Of a DNA stretch of 64,000 nucleotides, positions 48,077 to 58,147 are shown piece by piece. A program made the translations under genes and the position numbers. A model generated the notes under the pieces. It was not told the DNA's origin, did not search any database, and saw only the letters and a list, made by a program, of their open reading frames with translations. The DNA is from Opeltia flavorubescens (taxonomy: Eukaryota > Ascomycota > Lecanoromycetes > Teloschistales > Teloschistaceae): assembly GCA_000442125.1 (NCBI GenBank), contig KE546977.1, forward strand, positions 1,488,001 through 1,552,000. The letters are read 5' to 3'. Each line of letters begins with the position of its first letter. Position 1 is the stretch's first letter.

Positions 48077-48822
48077 ACAGCGACGGAAGGTACTGCTTAT
48101 CCTAGGCACCGAACAGATGCATGGAACAAAAGGAGAAACCCAGAGCCGGAGTCAAGATTTATACCAAGCTCATGTATATACTGGATGGAAAAGTATGAGG
48201 ATATCGTCTTTAGAAGAGGCCAATTCAACTCTGTTATTTGAGGTTGAGATTGTCCGCCCAGGGGTATATGCGGTTCTCCAAGATGATCGTCAGAGACGAC
48301 AGGAGAAGATGCTATTCTGGGATACGGCCAGCTTCAATTACGATAATTGCCTTGGATTTTGACGAAGCAATTCTATACTCGATATTATACCCTTGAGCAG
48401 TTACCTTTCGCACCGATGTGCATAGCTTGCCCGGTGCGCAAAAGAAGTATGTCTGTTTGGGAAGATGTATCATTCAGTCATCGGGATGGTGTACAGCTTA
48501 TGGGTGGGCTCGTCCCTTTATGCATCGAATTCACTAATCTAGACACATCACAAGGACCTGAGACTTCGAAAAGAGGGCATCGAGATTACCTAGCCCGCCT
48601 GATGTCCTTTGCAGACGCCCTTGATAATAATACAAATCCCCACCTACATCAGAAGCATCCACAGAATATTCGCCTTGTTTATACTGTGATAATCAGTCAC
48701 ACCCATTACTTATACATCTTGTTATCCTATCATCTTTCCAATCATTTCACCGATTCGCCTTGAATTGGAAAACCCAACAAGCACATATATCCCACACATC
48801 CATCACCAAAACAACCTCACCC
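48077..48822. other. Intergenic, no gene seen
   Basis: Spacer between two convergent genes. Frames at 48117-48362 and 48347-48763 lack recognisable features. Confidence 0.35.
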
Positions 48823-49191
48823 TCAACTCTTTTGCAACTTGAAGCTATTGGCATACAACCCACTCGGCAAAACATGGCAGCCCTTCTTGACCCCATCAGC
48901 AATCCACACAACCCTCGCACCACGCCAATCGCCATTTCTATATTCCCCGAAGTGCAAAGACTCGCCAGCCTCCATGTCACGGAAGATGGAGAAGGCGTAT
49001 GCGTCGAAGCCAATGTTGTGGTAAACTTGGTTGTAGTTGAGAGGTTTGTAGTCTGCGTTGCCTGGGCTGTGGCAGTGCGGATCGTTCTTGGGGTACATGG
49101 TAATTGCGAGGTTGGAGGTTGAGCGATCGGTGAGGGGGAGGGCGTGGATGAGAGAGGAGCAGAGCAGGAGAATAATTGTTGGGGCGTACAT
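48823..49191 (-). CDS. Small secreted protein, unknown function
   Basis: Single-exon frame of 122 residues from the ATG at 49191. The N-terminus MYAPTIILLLCSSLIHALPL is a good signal peptide. The mature part reads YPKNDPHCHSPGNADYKPLN, YNQVYHNIGFDAYAFSIFR, LHFGEYRNGDWRGARVVW and GCHVLPSGLYANSFKLQ, with only two Cys and many aromatic residues. The compact length, secretion signal and lack of a known domain fit a candidate secreted effector or surface protein. A longer overlapping frame in another register at 48747-49214 is a shadow. Confidence 0.7.
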   Translation of the reverse strand: MYAPTIILLLCSSLIHALPLTDRSTSNLAITMYPKNDPHCHSPGNADYKPLNYNQVYHNIGFDAYAFSIFRDMEAGESLHFGEYRNGDWRGARVVWIADGVKKGCHVLPSGLYANSFKLQKS

Positions 49192-50345
49192 AGTGAGGTA
49201 GAGGGATGGAACACGGTTACGGGGTGAGTTTTATCGGCTTCCAGAGCTTGTATCGTGTAGGTAGAGGAGTCGGTGGAGGAGTGGAGAGTATATACTCATT
49301 GAGCAAAGCATGCCTATAAGATATCAAAAGATCACATGGACGTTTCACAAACGTTTCGCCGCAAGGTAGGTCTCGTGACAATTCTTCTCGACGACAGGAT
49401 ATTCACTTCCTGAAGTCAGATCTAGAAACAGCCATGAAACAATATCCAATACGTCACTGATCTATTGACCTTCAGAATTTGGGAAGTCTCCTGCTGATGG
49501 ACTCGCGTTCGAGGTCATGCTCTCAGAAACCGTTTCGAGCCAAGACGAAGTCACGCAGGGCATCCCGTTTGATCGCCCATTTGATCAGCAGTATTGCTTC
49601 ACGTGTGCAAAATGCCGCTCCAGACCGATCGATAGAAGATCATACCTCTCAATGGAGAATACGGAGCGGAAATGCTGTGAGGAAAAAGAATTTTTAAGAT
49701 AGCATGAGGTCACTCACCCTCAACAGCCATTTGTAGAATTACAGAGGTCAAATTATTCGTGTATCCTGTCGGATTGTTGGTCATTCCATTATCACACTTC
49801 ACTAAAAATTGCTTCACGCTAAGTCAATCCTGGACAGATTATATTCGAAAAATCCTATTTATTGTTTTCAAATCTGCCTATCAAAATTGGCGCTTGGGAT
49901 ACTGTTAGCTTCAGAATTTGAGTCTGGAGCTATCGAAGAATATAAGCTAAAGGAGCCGAACCATGGGAGCAATCCCCACATTTGAACCAAATTTTACATG
50001 AATCTATCCGGCCTGTCCTGGCAAGGTACGATAAAGCCAAAGAAGCCACAACCCAATTCTTTATCAATGTAAACCATGCAGCTATCTAGTTACCTAAGTT
50101 GAAAAGCGATTGTACGTGGGTGCTATATTTGGAAGTGGCTGTTTTATCCATGGATCCGTACAAAATCATGACGCTGTCGTCGATATCCTTGGACTTCCTA
50201 CAAAAAGCTTCGTACTTAGGGGTACCTTTGTATCTTGATCCCTTTATCATCTTCTTACCCGCGAGTATCCCTCAGAGAATTATACCTGAAGTCTATTACA
50301 TTACTTCCTTGCTCCAATCACTAGCCTAAAATCAGAATTGCTAGG
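49192..50345. other. Intergenic, no gene seen
   Basis: About 1.15 kb between divergent secreted-protein genes. No frame carries a recognisable feature. Promoters of both genes are expected at its ends. Confidence 0.4.
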
Positions 50346-50915
50346 ATGCATGCCTCATTCATGGTCACCCTGACTGCCACGCTTTTGACTACTCTTGCCC
50401 GTGCGATAACCCTCCCGAGCAACTCGAATGACTTTCAGTTCCCACATTTCATCGTGGTAGTCGATATCGATCATCCAGACCAAGCTTACGGCACGAGCTT
50501 CAACGCCATCGTCTCAACTAAGGTGTCATCGATATTCGACTTTGACGTTCCACTATCCTACACGGGGCGCCAGTGCGAGCTGGTGTTCTTTTTCCCAAAT
50601 GCCGAGGACCTGGCAGAGGATGAATACACGTTCGTCCCCAAAGGCGGTCTACAATTGAGCCGCTTGGAGAATCCTGCAACTACCGATACGACGTGGAGAA
50701 GTCAGCCTGGACCCGATGAAATCGTGGACGTTATCGATGATCTCGAACCCGGCAACACCTACAGCTTGGGAAGTGAGAAATGTGTCGCCGGGCAGAGAGT
50801 TGGATATAAGATGACTGCCTTGGGAGCCTTAGAATTGGACTACTTCCAAACTTATCGGACTCCATCCTCTGGCTCGTCCATTCCGCCCATTGGATTGTTC
50901 ATCATCGCTCATTAA
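50346..50915 (+). CDS. Secreted But2-like (ubiquitin 3 binding protein But2 C-terminal domain) protein
   Basis: Single exon of 189 residues from the ATG at 50346. The signal peptide is MHASFMVTLTATLLTTLARA. The mature chain reads QFPHFIVVVDIDHPDQAYGT, SFNAIVSTKVSSIFDFDVP, GRQCELVFFFPNAEDLA, LEPGNTYSLGSEKCVAGQRV, YKMTALGALELDYFQTY and a C-terminal hydrophobic PPIGLFIIAH. The FPH-x-IVVV start, SSIFDFDVP and the CxLVF..P pattern resemble the But2 C-terminal domain found in many secreted fungal proteins; the name comes from a yeast ubiquitin-like-protein interactor and does not imply that role outside the cell. Two Cys could form one disulfide. Confidence 0.7.
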   Translation: MHASFMVTLTATLLTTLARAITLPSNSNDFQFPHFIVVVDIDHPDQAYGTSFNAIVSTKVSSIFDFDVPLSYTGRQCELVFFFPNAEDLAEDEYTFVPKGGLQLSRLENPATTDTTWRSQPGPDEIVDVIDDLEPGNTYSLGSEKCVAGQRVGYKMTALGALELDYFQTYRTPSSGSSIPPIGLFIIAH

Positions 50916-51352
50916 GGATGGATGATGAAAAAGCTGGACTGGAGACAATGGGAGGCTGAAGTGTACAGGAAAGCGGGAGGATAATGTTGTAATACTTTTG
51001 GCGAAAGAGTTCGACTGCAATATATATTTTGCATAATGATTGGAAAACCACTTGTGCTGTAGTGCACCCAAAACCTATATGAATTGGTTTTCATTCACAT
51101 ACATTGACTCCCATATATGAACGACCGATTTTGGCAATTNCTTTTATGTCTCTTCCTTATAGCATGCATATCCTCGCCTTCCGATCGTGCTCCCTTCCCT
51201 GCCCTGGAACATTGGAACCTCAATCTTGGGTAATCGAATCAGCAGCCCGGATTTGCCCCTGAGCCAAAGACGCACGTTTCAATAAATGCCGGCCGCGGAC
51301 TCTAGTTGCAAATGGTCTCGAGCATCCGAGTACAAGGATACTGATTGACTGC
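50916..51352. other. Intergenic, no gene seen; contains one ambiguous base
   Basis: Convergent 3' region between the But2-like gene and the membrane-protein remnant. It includes an N at 51140. No supported feature. Confidence 0.35.
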
Positions 51353-51826
51353 CTAGAGATAACAGAGTCGAGCAGCAATTGGCGTCAAGTCAGCAAAAAG
51401 AATACTCAAGATAATACCAGCGATTATAGTCATCCTCGCGAGCCATCATTCCCAGGAAATACCTACTTGTCGTTCAGTACATTCAATGATCCAGCTAATA
51501 ACGAAGAGATCGATGATGCTCATTATCAAGACCCAAAACACTTCCACAGAAACCATCGCGAAGCCGTGCAGGCCCTTCGAACCAGCAACGACAATGGGGA
51601 ACATCAGGCGATCCATTCCTGACCATCCAGACACTCCCATCACGATAACGCCGACCCATCCGTCGATCGATCCGGCAATAGGGCCATTGAAGAAAGGCTA
51701 TACGCATCTCATTATCAAGACACGAGCAGCTGACGCAATTACGAGAGCCTCGTTGACCAACGCTTCGAGAAGGGCGAGAGGAACACGCACGATCGCACTC
51801 AAATAGCGAATGTGAACGACATGGAC
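51353..51826 (-). pseudogene. Remnant of a multi-TM membrane protein
   Basis: One minus-strand frame from 51826 reads through two stops into convincing membrane segments: VRVPLALLEALVNEALVIAS, then TAG at 51698-51700, PFFNGPIAGSIDGWVGVIVM, DRLMFPIVVAGSKGLHGFAM, VEVFWVLIMSIIDLFVISWI, then TGA at 51446-51448, and WLARMTIIAGIILSILFADL. Both stops are where Trp (TGG) would fit. A short intron could remove the second, but the first has no good GT-AG pair. No N-terminus or family could be recognised. Confidence 0.4.
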
Positions 51827-52289
51827 TTAATGCTGGATCCTGGCTTTAGGACAACTTATTGGAGAATATGATGGTCTTCTAAGGACTGCTGCAGCCCATA
51901 GAAGAGTATAAGTGCCATATCAAAGCTCGCGTATATGAATACGGACAAACTCCGAGACTAATCGCCTCATATCCGGCGTGCAGATTTGGAGATCAGGTTA
52001 AGCGTGAGAGTACTTGCATATTAGTGAGTTCCGATAAGCATCTGCACGCTTTTATCAACGCTATGGCAATCGACCAATCAGCGTTCTCAGGATTCAACCC
52101 CTCGATAAGGAGCTGCACGACCGTTTCTGACGTAGGGCACCTGAGCACCGTTGAGTCTTTCTCCGCTGAGATCTAAACGATCAGTGATCGGAGCAACCTA
52201 TAAATCATGGGATTTCCTCCCGTCTTACTAGCATCCTCCATGCTCATCGATAGAGCCCGTGTTTCTCGATTATTTTCTATTCAATCATC
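51827..52289. promoter_or_regulatory. Probable upstream region of the formate/nitrite transporter gene
   Basis: Non-coding interval preceding the transporter ATG. No specific site called. Confidence 0.3.
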
Positions 52290-53336
52290 ATGGATGCCTT
52301 TACAACCCAGCAAACCACGGAACTTGTCTCCCGTATTGGCTGCAAGAAGGCCCATATGCGCTTAGACAAGCTTTTCGTCAACTCCCTGATGACTGGCCCC
52401 CTCCTTGGCTTTGGCTGCGCCATCATGACAAGCACCGAGGCAGCGGAATGGTATCAAGAAAATGCGCCCGGTCTCATCCGTACCATCAGCGCCAGTTTCT
52501 TCCCTATCGGCCTCGTGATGATCNTTCTGAGCGGCAGCGACCTCTTTACCAGCAACATCATGTTCATGACCGTTGCCTTCCTCAATCGGCGAATCACAAT
52601 CTGGGACCTCTTGAAAAATTGGGTCGTTTCCTATCTCGGTAACCTGGCTGGCATGCTTTTCTTCGTATCCATCGTGACTGGATATGGAGGTGTATTTGAG
52701 ATGGCTTCGTATAGGAAGGCCACGATCGATTATGCCACGCAGAAGGTATTGACCCCACAATGGCATCAAATCATGCTTCGAGCGATCGGAGCGAATTGGC
52801 TGGTCTGTTTTGCCGTATTCATCTCCATCTCCTCGAGAGAAATCGTATCGAAGATAACAGCGATCTGGTTTCCGACATTGACCTTCGTGGCGCTGGGTAT
52901 GGATCATGTCATTGCAAACATGTTTTTTATCCCGAATGCCATCTGGTATGGCCATCCTGATATCGGGGTTGGGCTGTATATATGGAAAAGCTTGATACCA
53001 ACCACGATTGGAAACATTATTGGAGGCGGTCTCTTCGTCGGGGCTGCTTATTGGTACCTCTATATGACCGGGGAAGGCGCGGTCGAGGTGGACTTCAACC
53101 TAGACAGTCTGGATACTGCGATGGAAGTAGGCGGTCCCATGGGCCGGATATCGCGCAAGAAAGGATCTGATCACAACAACGGGGCCGTGATTGAGGGCAA
53201 GGATCCAATTTTAACCCCTCAACAATCGATCAATCTTCCTCATTCGGGATCCCAGATGACGAGTGCCCTAGGCAAGGAATTGAGCGGGGAGAAGTATGGG
53301 GTCCAGGAGCCGAGATTTGAAACAGGTCAAGTGTAA
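52290..53336 (+). CDS. Formate/nitrite transporter (FNT) family channel
   Basis: Single exon of 348 residues from the ATG at 52290. The core (residues about 20-270) has the FNT signature: RLDKLFVNSLMTGPLLGFGC in the first helix, FFPIGLVMI-x-LSGSDLFTSN (the first broken helix/slit motif), IMFMTVAFLNRR, NWVVSYLGNLAGMLFF, RAIGANWLVCFAVFISISSR (second repeat), MDHVIANMFFIPNAIW (second slit motif) and IPTTIGNIIGGGLFVGAAYW. The family forms pentameric channels for formate, nitrite or related monovalent anions. A roughly 75-residue polar C-tail is cytoplasmic. The base at 52524 is ambiguous (residue 79), inside the first slit region. Whether it carries nitrite or formate is open; no nitrate-assimilation gene is nearby. 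Confidence 0.93.
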   Translation: MDAFTTQQTTELVSRIGCKKAHMRLDKLFVNSLMTGPLLGFGCAIMTSTEAAEWYQENAPGLIRTISASFFPIGLVMIXLSGSDLFTSNIMFMTVAFLNRRITIWDLLKNWVVSYLGNLAGMLFFVSIVTGYGGVFEMASYRKATIDYATQKVLTPQWHQIMLRAIGANWLVCFAVFISISSREIVSKITAIWFPTLTFVALGMDHVIANMFFIPNAIWYGHPDIGVGLYIWKSLIPTTIGNIIGGGLFVGAAYWYLYMTGEGAVEVDFNLDSLDTAMEVGGPMGRISRKKGSDHNNGAVIEGKDPILTPQQSINLPHSGSQMTSALGKELSGEKYGVQEPRFETGQV

Positions 53337-54337
53337 TGGAATTTAATTGATACATCTTAGCAGTAACGGATGGAAAGGGGGACGATACCTCGATAATTGA
53401 GAAGATTACTGATATAGATATAGTCGAGAACCTCTAAAATTCATAGCGTTCCTCCGGAATTACAATCATCAGCAACTGACGTTATTGAGTGAGAGGTCTT
53501 GAAAGTAAGGGAGTCATGGCAGGATAGTGAATAGCACGATCTCGTTCAGACGGTCGAATCAGTCTGTAACTTGTCCAGTACGACTACTATGTTGTATTAT
53601 TTGCGAAATGGCTGACGGAACACAAGTCTTTGATGAAAGAGAAGACAGAACCCACGCTGCAAGGTCCAATAAAGAAGCCAACAAAGAGGCTTGAGAAGTG
53701 AGAATTGGGTTGACAGGCTTATAGGGCAGGAGGATATAAGCCTAGATACCTAAGGAATACAAAGGTGGTTGGAGAAGTGGGCCAGATGATTTGATGCTCG
53801 AATGATCTTCGGGTCGATGCTTAAAAGCTTACCGGAGATTCCAACAGTGAGCGGGCATGGTTATTGGCGCGCAAGAAGTGCTGCATGGGATCTGCGTTAG
53901 GCGCAAAAAAGGTGAGTTCCCAGCGCACAGGGGAGAATTTGGTAGGGTTAGGCTTGGCGATATTGTCATTCGAAATTCGCACAAAATCTGGCCGCCTATA
54001 ACGCTAGAACAACAGCAAATGAAGAACTCTTTGAAAGAGATTGGGCTATAGAGTCTCTATTCTTTCTTGATATCTGTCAATCTTATCCTTGTACGCGCTT
54101 TGGAAAACGCCGAAGGGGCGCTATGAATTCACTTTTTTTTGCGCCAAGGATTCTCAATCATCATGCATACGCTCGATCTGCAAAGATTCTTTTGTCCCTT
54201 GGGGGCGAAATTAGAGTTTCAGCCGCAGCTAGCTCATATATTCTACCGTGGCGGGGAATTTCAAGCATCGCCTCCCATCATTTCGTATCATCAGGTCTGT
54301 TCTGCCGGCCTTTCCTGCTGTTCACCGAGTCGATGCG
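53337..54337. other. Intergenic, no gene seen
   Basis: About 1 kb with no supported gene; a 64-residue frame at 53857 has no recognisable feature. Confidence 0.4.
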
Positions 54338-56455
54338 ATGAGACAAATCCACTGGACTGCCCCGACGTTAATAAATCGCATCATTGACCTGCGGGATCCT
54401 TTTTGCGCTCGGCCATCATCTATTCTATAGGAGCCTCGATCATCAGCATGCCTCTACCTCCTCGGAGCCTTACAGAGTCCTTGGAATGAATATTTCTGAT
54501 CAGCAGCTCAACACTGCCATTGGGACCGCATTTGCCTTCTTAGTGCGGGCCTGTCTGATGCATTCGATATCCCTCGCTTACTTTCAGATATTGATTTGGA
54601 CTGTCAGGAGCCGCGGGACAAATAGTACCAAACTCGGCGATTTGGACGTTATGACAGATGCGCTGCAAAATATTCTGAGTTTGCTCAACTATCGGACATG
54701 GCGACGACGGCCATGGTTATGGGTACTAGCGGTTGTTGCTTGGTACGAGCCACGTCTGATGCACGCATAAACAATTTGATCATTGACCAATCCTAGGCTT
54801 CTCCCTATAGCAAGCATCATAACCCCTGCCACGCTCTCTATCAGCGTCGACTTTCCGCCTGCAGCGTACATGAATGTTCCCACAGTCGATTTTACTAGCT
54901 TGAATCTGGCTGCGCCCATGCCTGCATTCTACATATCAGAGGGCAGCTTGAGCTACAACTACGCTGGCCCGAGCCTCACAGTGCAGAGGATTGCAGACGC
55001 GGTTGCAGCTCAAGGCTCAATTTTACCAGTAACGGCGCCAGCAGTAAATTCAAGCTGGAACGTAGCGTTTAATGGACCTTCCTTGCACTGCAACCCTATC
55101 GTCTCGGACTTTCGGCGGGAAGTTCTTGATAATGTTTTGAACTATACTTTTGGCCGATGCGGAGTTTCTTCCACGGAAAATTGCACTTTCGGCCCAGGAT
55201 ACGTCGCATGGCATCCGGGATTCATGGCGCCCTTGAAGCCAATGAAGGATTACCTTCCTTTCTCCGCCGATTTCTCCGTTGATGAATCTGGTCCACTCAC
55301 TCTCCAGAGTGACAATCACTACGGGGATCCAGCCCCTGATATGGCGTCGGTTTTCATCCTTGTTGCACCTGTGCTTTCCAGCTCTTCCACCGTTCAAGTC
55401 GAAGGTAGCAACTATCCCACCATGTGCGCTGGCAAGCCATGGTACCAGGACGGTCTGGCGAAGTATTACGAAACATCCTTACTCCTTAGATGTGATGTAT
55501 ATAACTCGACCTTCGATACAACTTTTTCGGTGGTCAATAGCGCGCAAACAATCCATGTTAACAATATAACGGATCTTACGAAGTCCCCGCTGATCGCAAA
55601 TGCAAGCGTGAAGGCTGAATTCAATTCAACCGATCGAGATAACAACAGCTTCAACCGCACGACTGCTATTCATATGATTCGGTTGCATCCTGCTTATTTG
55701 ATCCTCAGGTCTTGTCAACACTGTCCTATCAAGCTATCATGCACGCTTTCACGGATCTGGTAACTGGGACAATCCGAATTGATCAAGTGGCGGGTCGTCT
55801 AAGCGGAGTCAAATCAACGACACGGTTGAGCAGCACAGTTTTGGCAATGGCGCCAGAGCTGGCTTTTCTGCAATCGACTCAGGGGCAGAATGAAGACCAA
55901 GCACAGTCTTTACAGCAAGGAGCCGCCGGATGGGTCGAGCAACCGTTCGCTGGTCTCGTAAATGCCGGAGCTGCGCCGAAGTTGACTCTCCCATTTCAAG
56001 AGGCACTCGAGCAAGTGTTTCAGAATATCACCCTAAGTCTGATGAGTGCGCCGGACCTGCAGCCCAACTCTTCCTCGATTTATTATCCTAACAAAACCCT
56101 GGTCACCTTTTCTACACGTGAGAATATCTACATCTACTCTGTCAGTAAATTATGGCTTGCTTATGGTTTGGCTGTTGGCACGACTGCCTTGATTGCAGCC
56201 TCTGGCCTGGGCGCCATTCTTGCCAATCATGCGTCTTTCTCGAACAAGTTTTCCACTGTACTTCGGCTTTCACGAGGAGCGCATATAAGCTGCGAAATAA
56301 ACCAAAAGGATCTTTCAGGCCGGGATCCATTGCCAGACTACGCAAAGAAGGCGACCGTCAAGTTTTTGCGGGATGAGACCTCCGCGAAAGACGGCAAGGT
56401 CTATAATCTGGTCGACATAGCAGGTGTGGACGACGATCGCAAAGTCTCGAGCTGA
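54338..56455 (+). CDS. Large fungal membrane protein with glycosylated exoplasmic domain; N-terminal frame problem
   Basis: It starts MRQIHWTAPTL (ATG 54338). The family pattern then continues in another frame, CGILFALGHHLFYRSLD, so one base is gained or lost near 54375. Next come SDQQLNTAIGTAFAFLVRAC, SLAYFQILIWTVRSR, RRRPWLWVLAVVAW, an intron 54743-54796, then LLPIASIITPATLSI and a luminal domain with N-x-S/T sites and Cys. Near 55610-55705 the frame changes: either a 41-nt intron (gtgaag...aacaacag) leads into FDPQVLSTLSYQAIMHAFTD, or there is a second indel. A C-terminal TM (LWLAYGLAVGTTALIAASGL) and a tail with FSTVLRLSRGAHI and DPLPDYAKKATVKF complete it, ending at 56455. The class is widespread in ascomycetes and unnamed. 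It may be functional if the N-terminal shift is a base error. Confidence 0.65.
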
Positions 56456-57320
56456 AGATGTGATTTCAGTGATCGTTTCTGCCAGTTGAAGAAGCAGAAC
56501 AGAATTGCAAAGTATCGGCAAAATTCCGTATAGTAATCAACGATATCTAAACTATACCTTAAATACGGCTTGGCGCATTTATACTTGAGGCATGGAAATA
56601 TAATACGCAATCGGACGGGTCTGAATTAGAAGAAACGATAAGCGATCTGTTAATCGGTCTAGTAAACCAAATTAATACAAGCCTATTGTATATATATTTA
56701 TATTTAAAGGTTGAATTATAAAATTTAAATAGGCGTTTTATAAAGCTATCGAATAGCCGAAAAACTAAATTATAAAAAACCGGCGAAAGCTAAATAATAA
56801 AACTTTTATTAATTAAATTTAAATTAGTAATAATTTTAATTATTTAGCCCGATAAATATATTAAAATAAATATTTTTAAATTTTATTTATTAAATTTAAT
56901 AATAATAAATATAAATTATAAAAATATTATTAAAAAATATTAATAAAAAATATTAAATCGTTTTTTTATATATTAAAATTTAGATTTTATTTATATATAT
57001 AATTTTATATATACGATTATTATTAAATTTAAAAGTTTTTGCCTCTTTTTTTTTATTTTAAATATATAAATACTACTTTTATTTATATTTTATCGATTCC
57101 TCTAAACCGATTTCTATTTAAAGCTATAATAGTTAAAATACTTTACTTTTTAAATTAAGCTTACCGATTATTTATAGAAGTTAACGCTAAATATAAATTA
57201 CTCAAAGAAATTTCTATTATATTTATTAATTAGATCTATTTAATAATAAACTATAATACTTTTACCAATAAACTGTAATAATAACTAAAAGCGGTTAATA
57301 TATTATTTATTATTATATAT

Positions 57321-57812
57321 TAACCTATTATAATATATTTAACCTATTATAATATATTTAACCTATTATAATATATTTAATCTATTATAATATATTTAAT
57401 CTACTATAACGCATTTAACCTAGTATCGCGTATTCTACCTAATATTATATATTTTATCTACTATTATATATTCTATCTATTATTATATATTCTATCTATT
57501 ATAATATATCTAAGCTACTATAATGTATTTAATTTACTATTATATATTTTATCTATATATCTAACCTATTATAATATATTTAACCTAGTATAATATATTT
57601 AACCTGGTATCGCGTATTTTACCTAGTATTGCGTATTCTATTTACTATTATATATTCTATCTGCTATTATATATTCTACCTACTATAATATATTTAAACT
57701 GTTATAATATATCTAATCTATTATTATATATTTTATCTATATATTTAACCTATTATAATATATTTAACCTATTATTATATATTCTATCTATTATAATATA
57801 TTTTATCTATTT
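57321..57812. repeat. 19-bp minisatellite, RIP-degraded
   Basis: About 25 consecutive units of roughly 19 bp, most commonly AACCTATTATAATATATTT. A few units keep C and G, for example ACCTAGTATCGCGTATTCT at about 57417-57440 and again at about 57600-57640. Variants with TATTATATA in place of TATCGCGTA are explained by C-to-T and G-to-A changes, so the GC-containing units look closest to the ancestor. Confidence 0.75.
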
Positions 57813-58066
57813 ATATATATTTATTATTATATATTTATTTCTTTTTTATTTATTTTATCTATAGCTTCGGCTATTAAAAAGTTTAAATATAAGCTATAAT
57901 AATATTTAATATTTTATAGAATTATATATATTTTAGTTTTAAATATATTTTTAATATTAAATTTTAATAAAATTTAATAAAATTATTATCGTTTAAATAA
58001 AAACGATAAATAATAGAAAAAAAAATAAAATTATTTTTTAATAAATTCTAATAATTAGAATTTATT

Positions 58067-58147
58067 TTTTTAGAATTATACCGAAAAATTACAGGTAAAA
58101 CCCTATTATAGAGTTTTACCCGTAATTTTTCAGTATAATTCTAAAAA
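58067..58147. repeat. 35-bp inverted repeat (hairpin), 11-bp loop
   Basis: Arms 58067-58101 and 58113-58147 are reverse complements apart from two transition differences. They contain GAAAAATTAC and GGTAAAAC, which stand out from the surrounding low-complexity sequence. This may be the fused ends of a deleted transposon or a structured terminator. Confidence 0.65.

Noticed and set aside
48747-49214. 155-residue minus-strand frame rich in Ser/Thr/Pro
   Set aside because: It overlaps the small secreted protein in another register; only the latter has a signal peptide and balanced composition.
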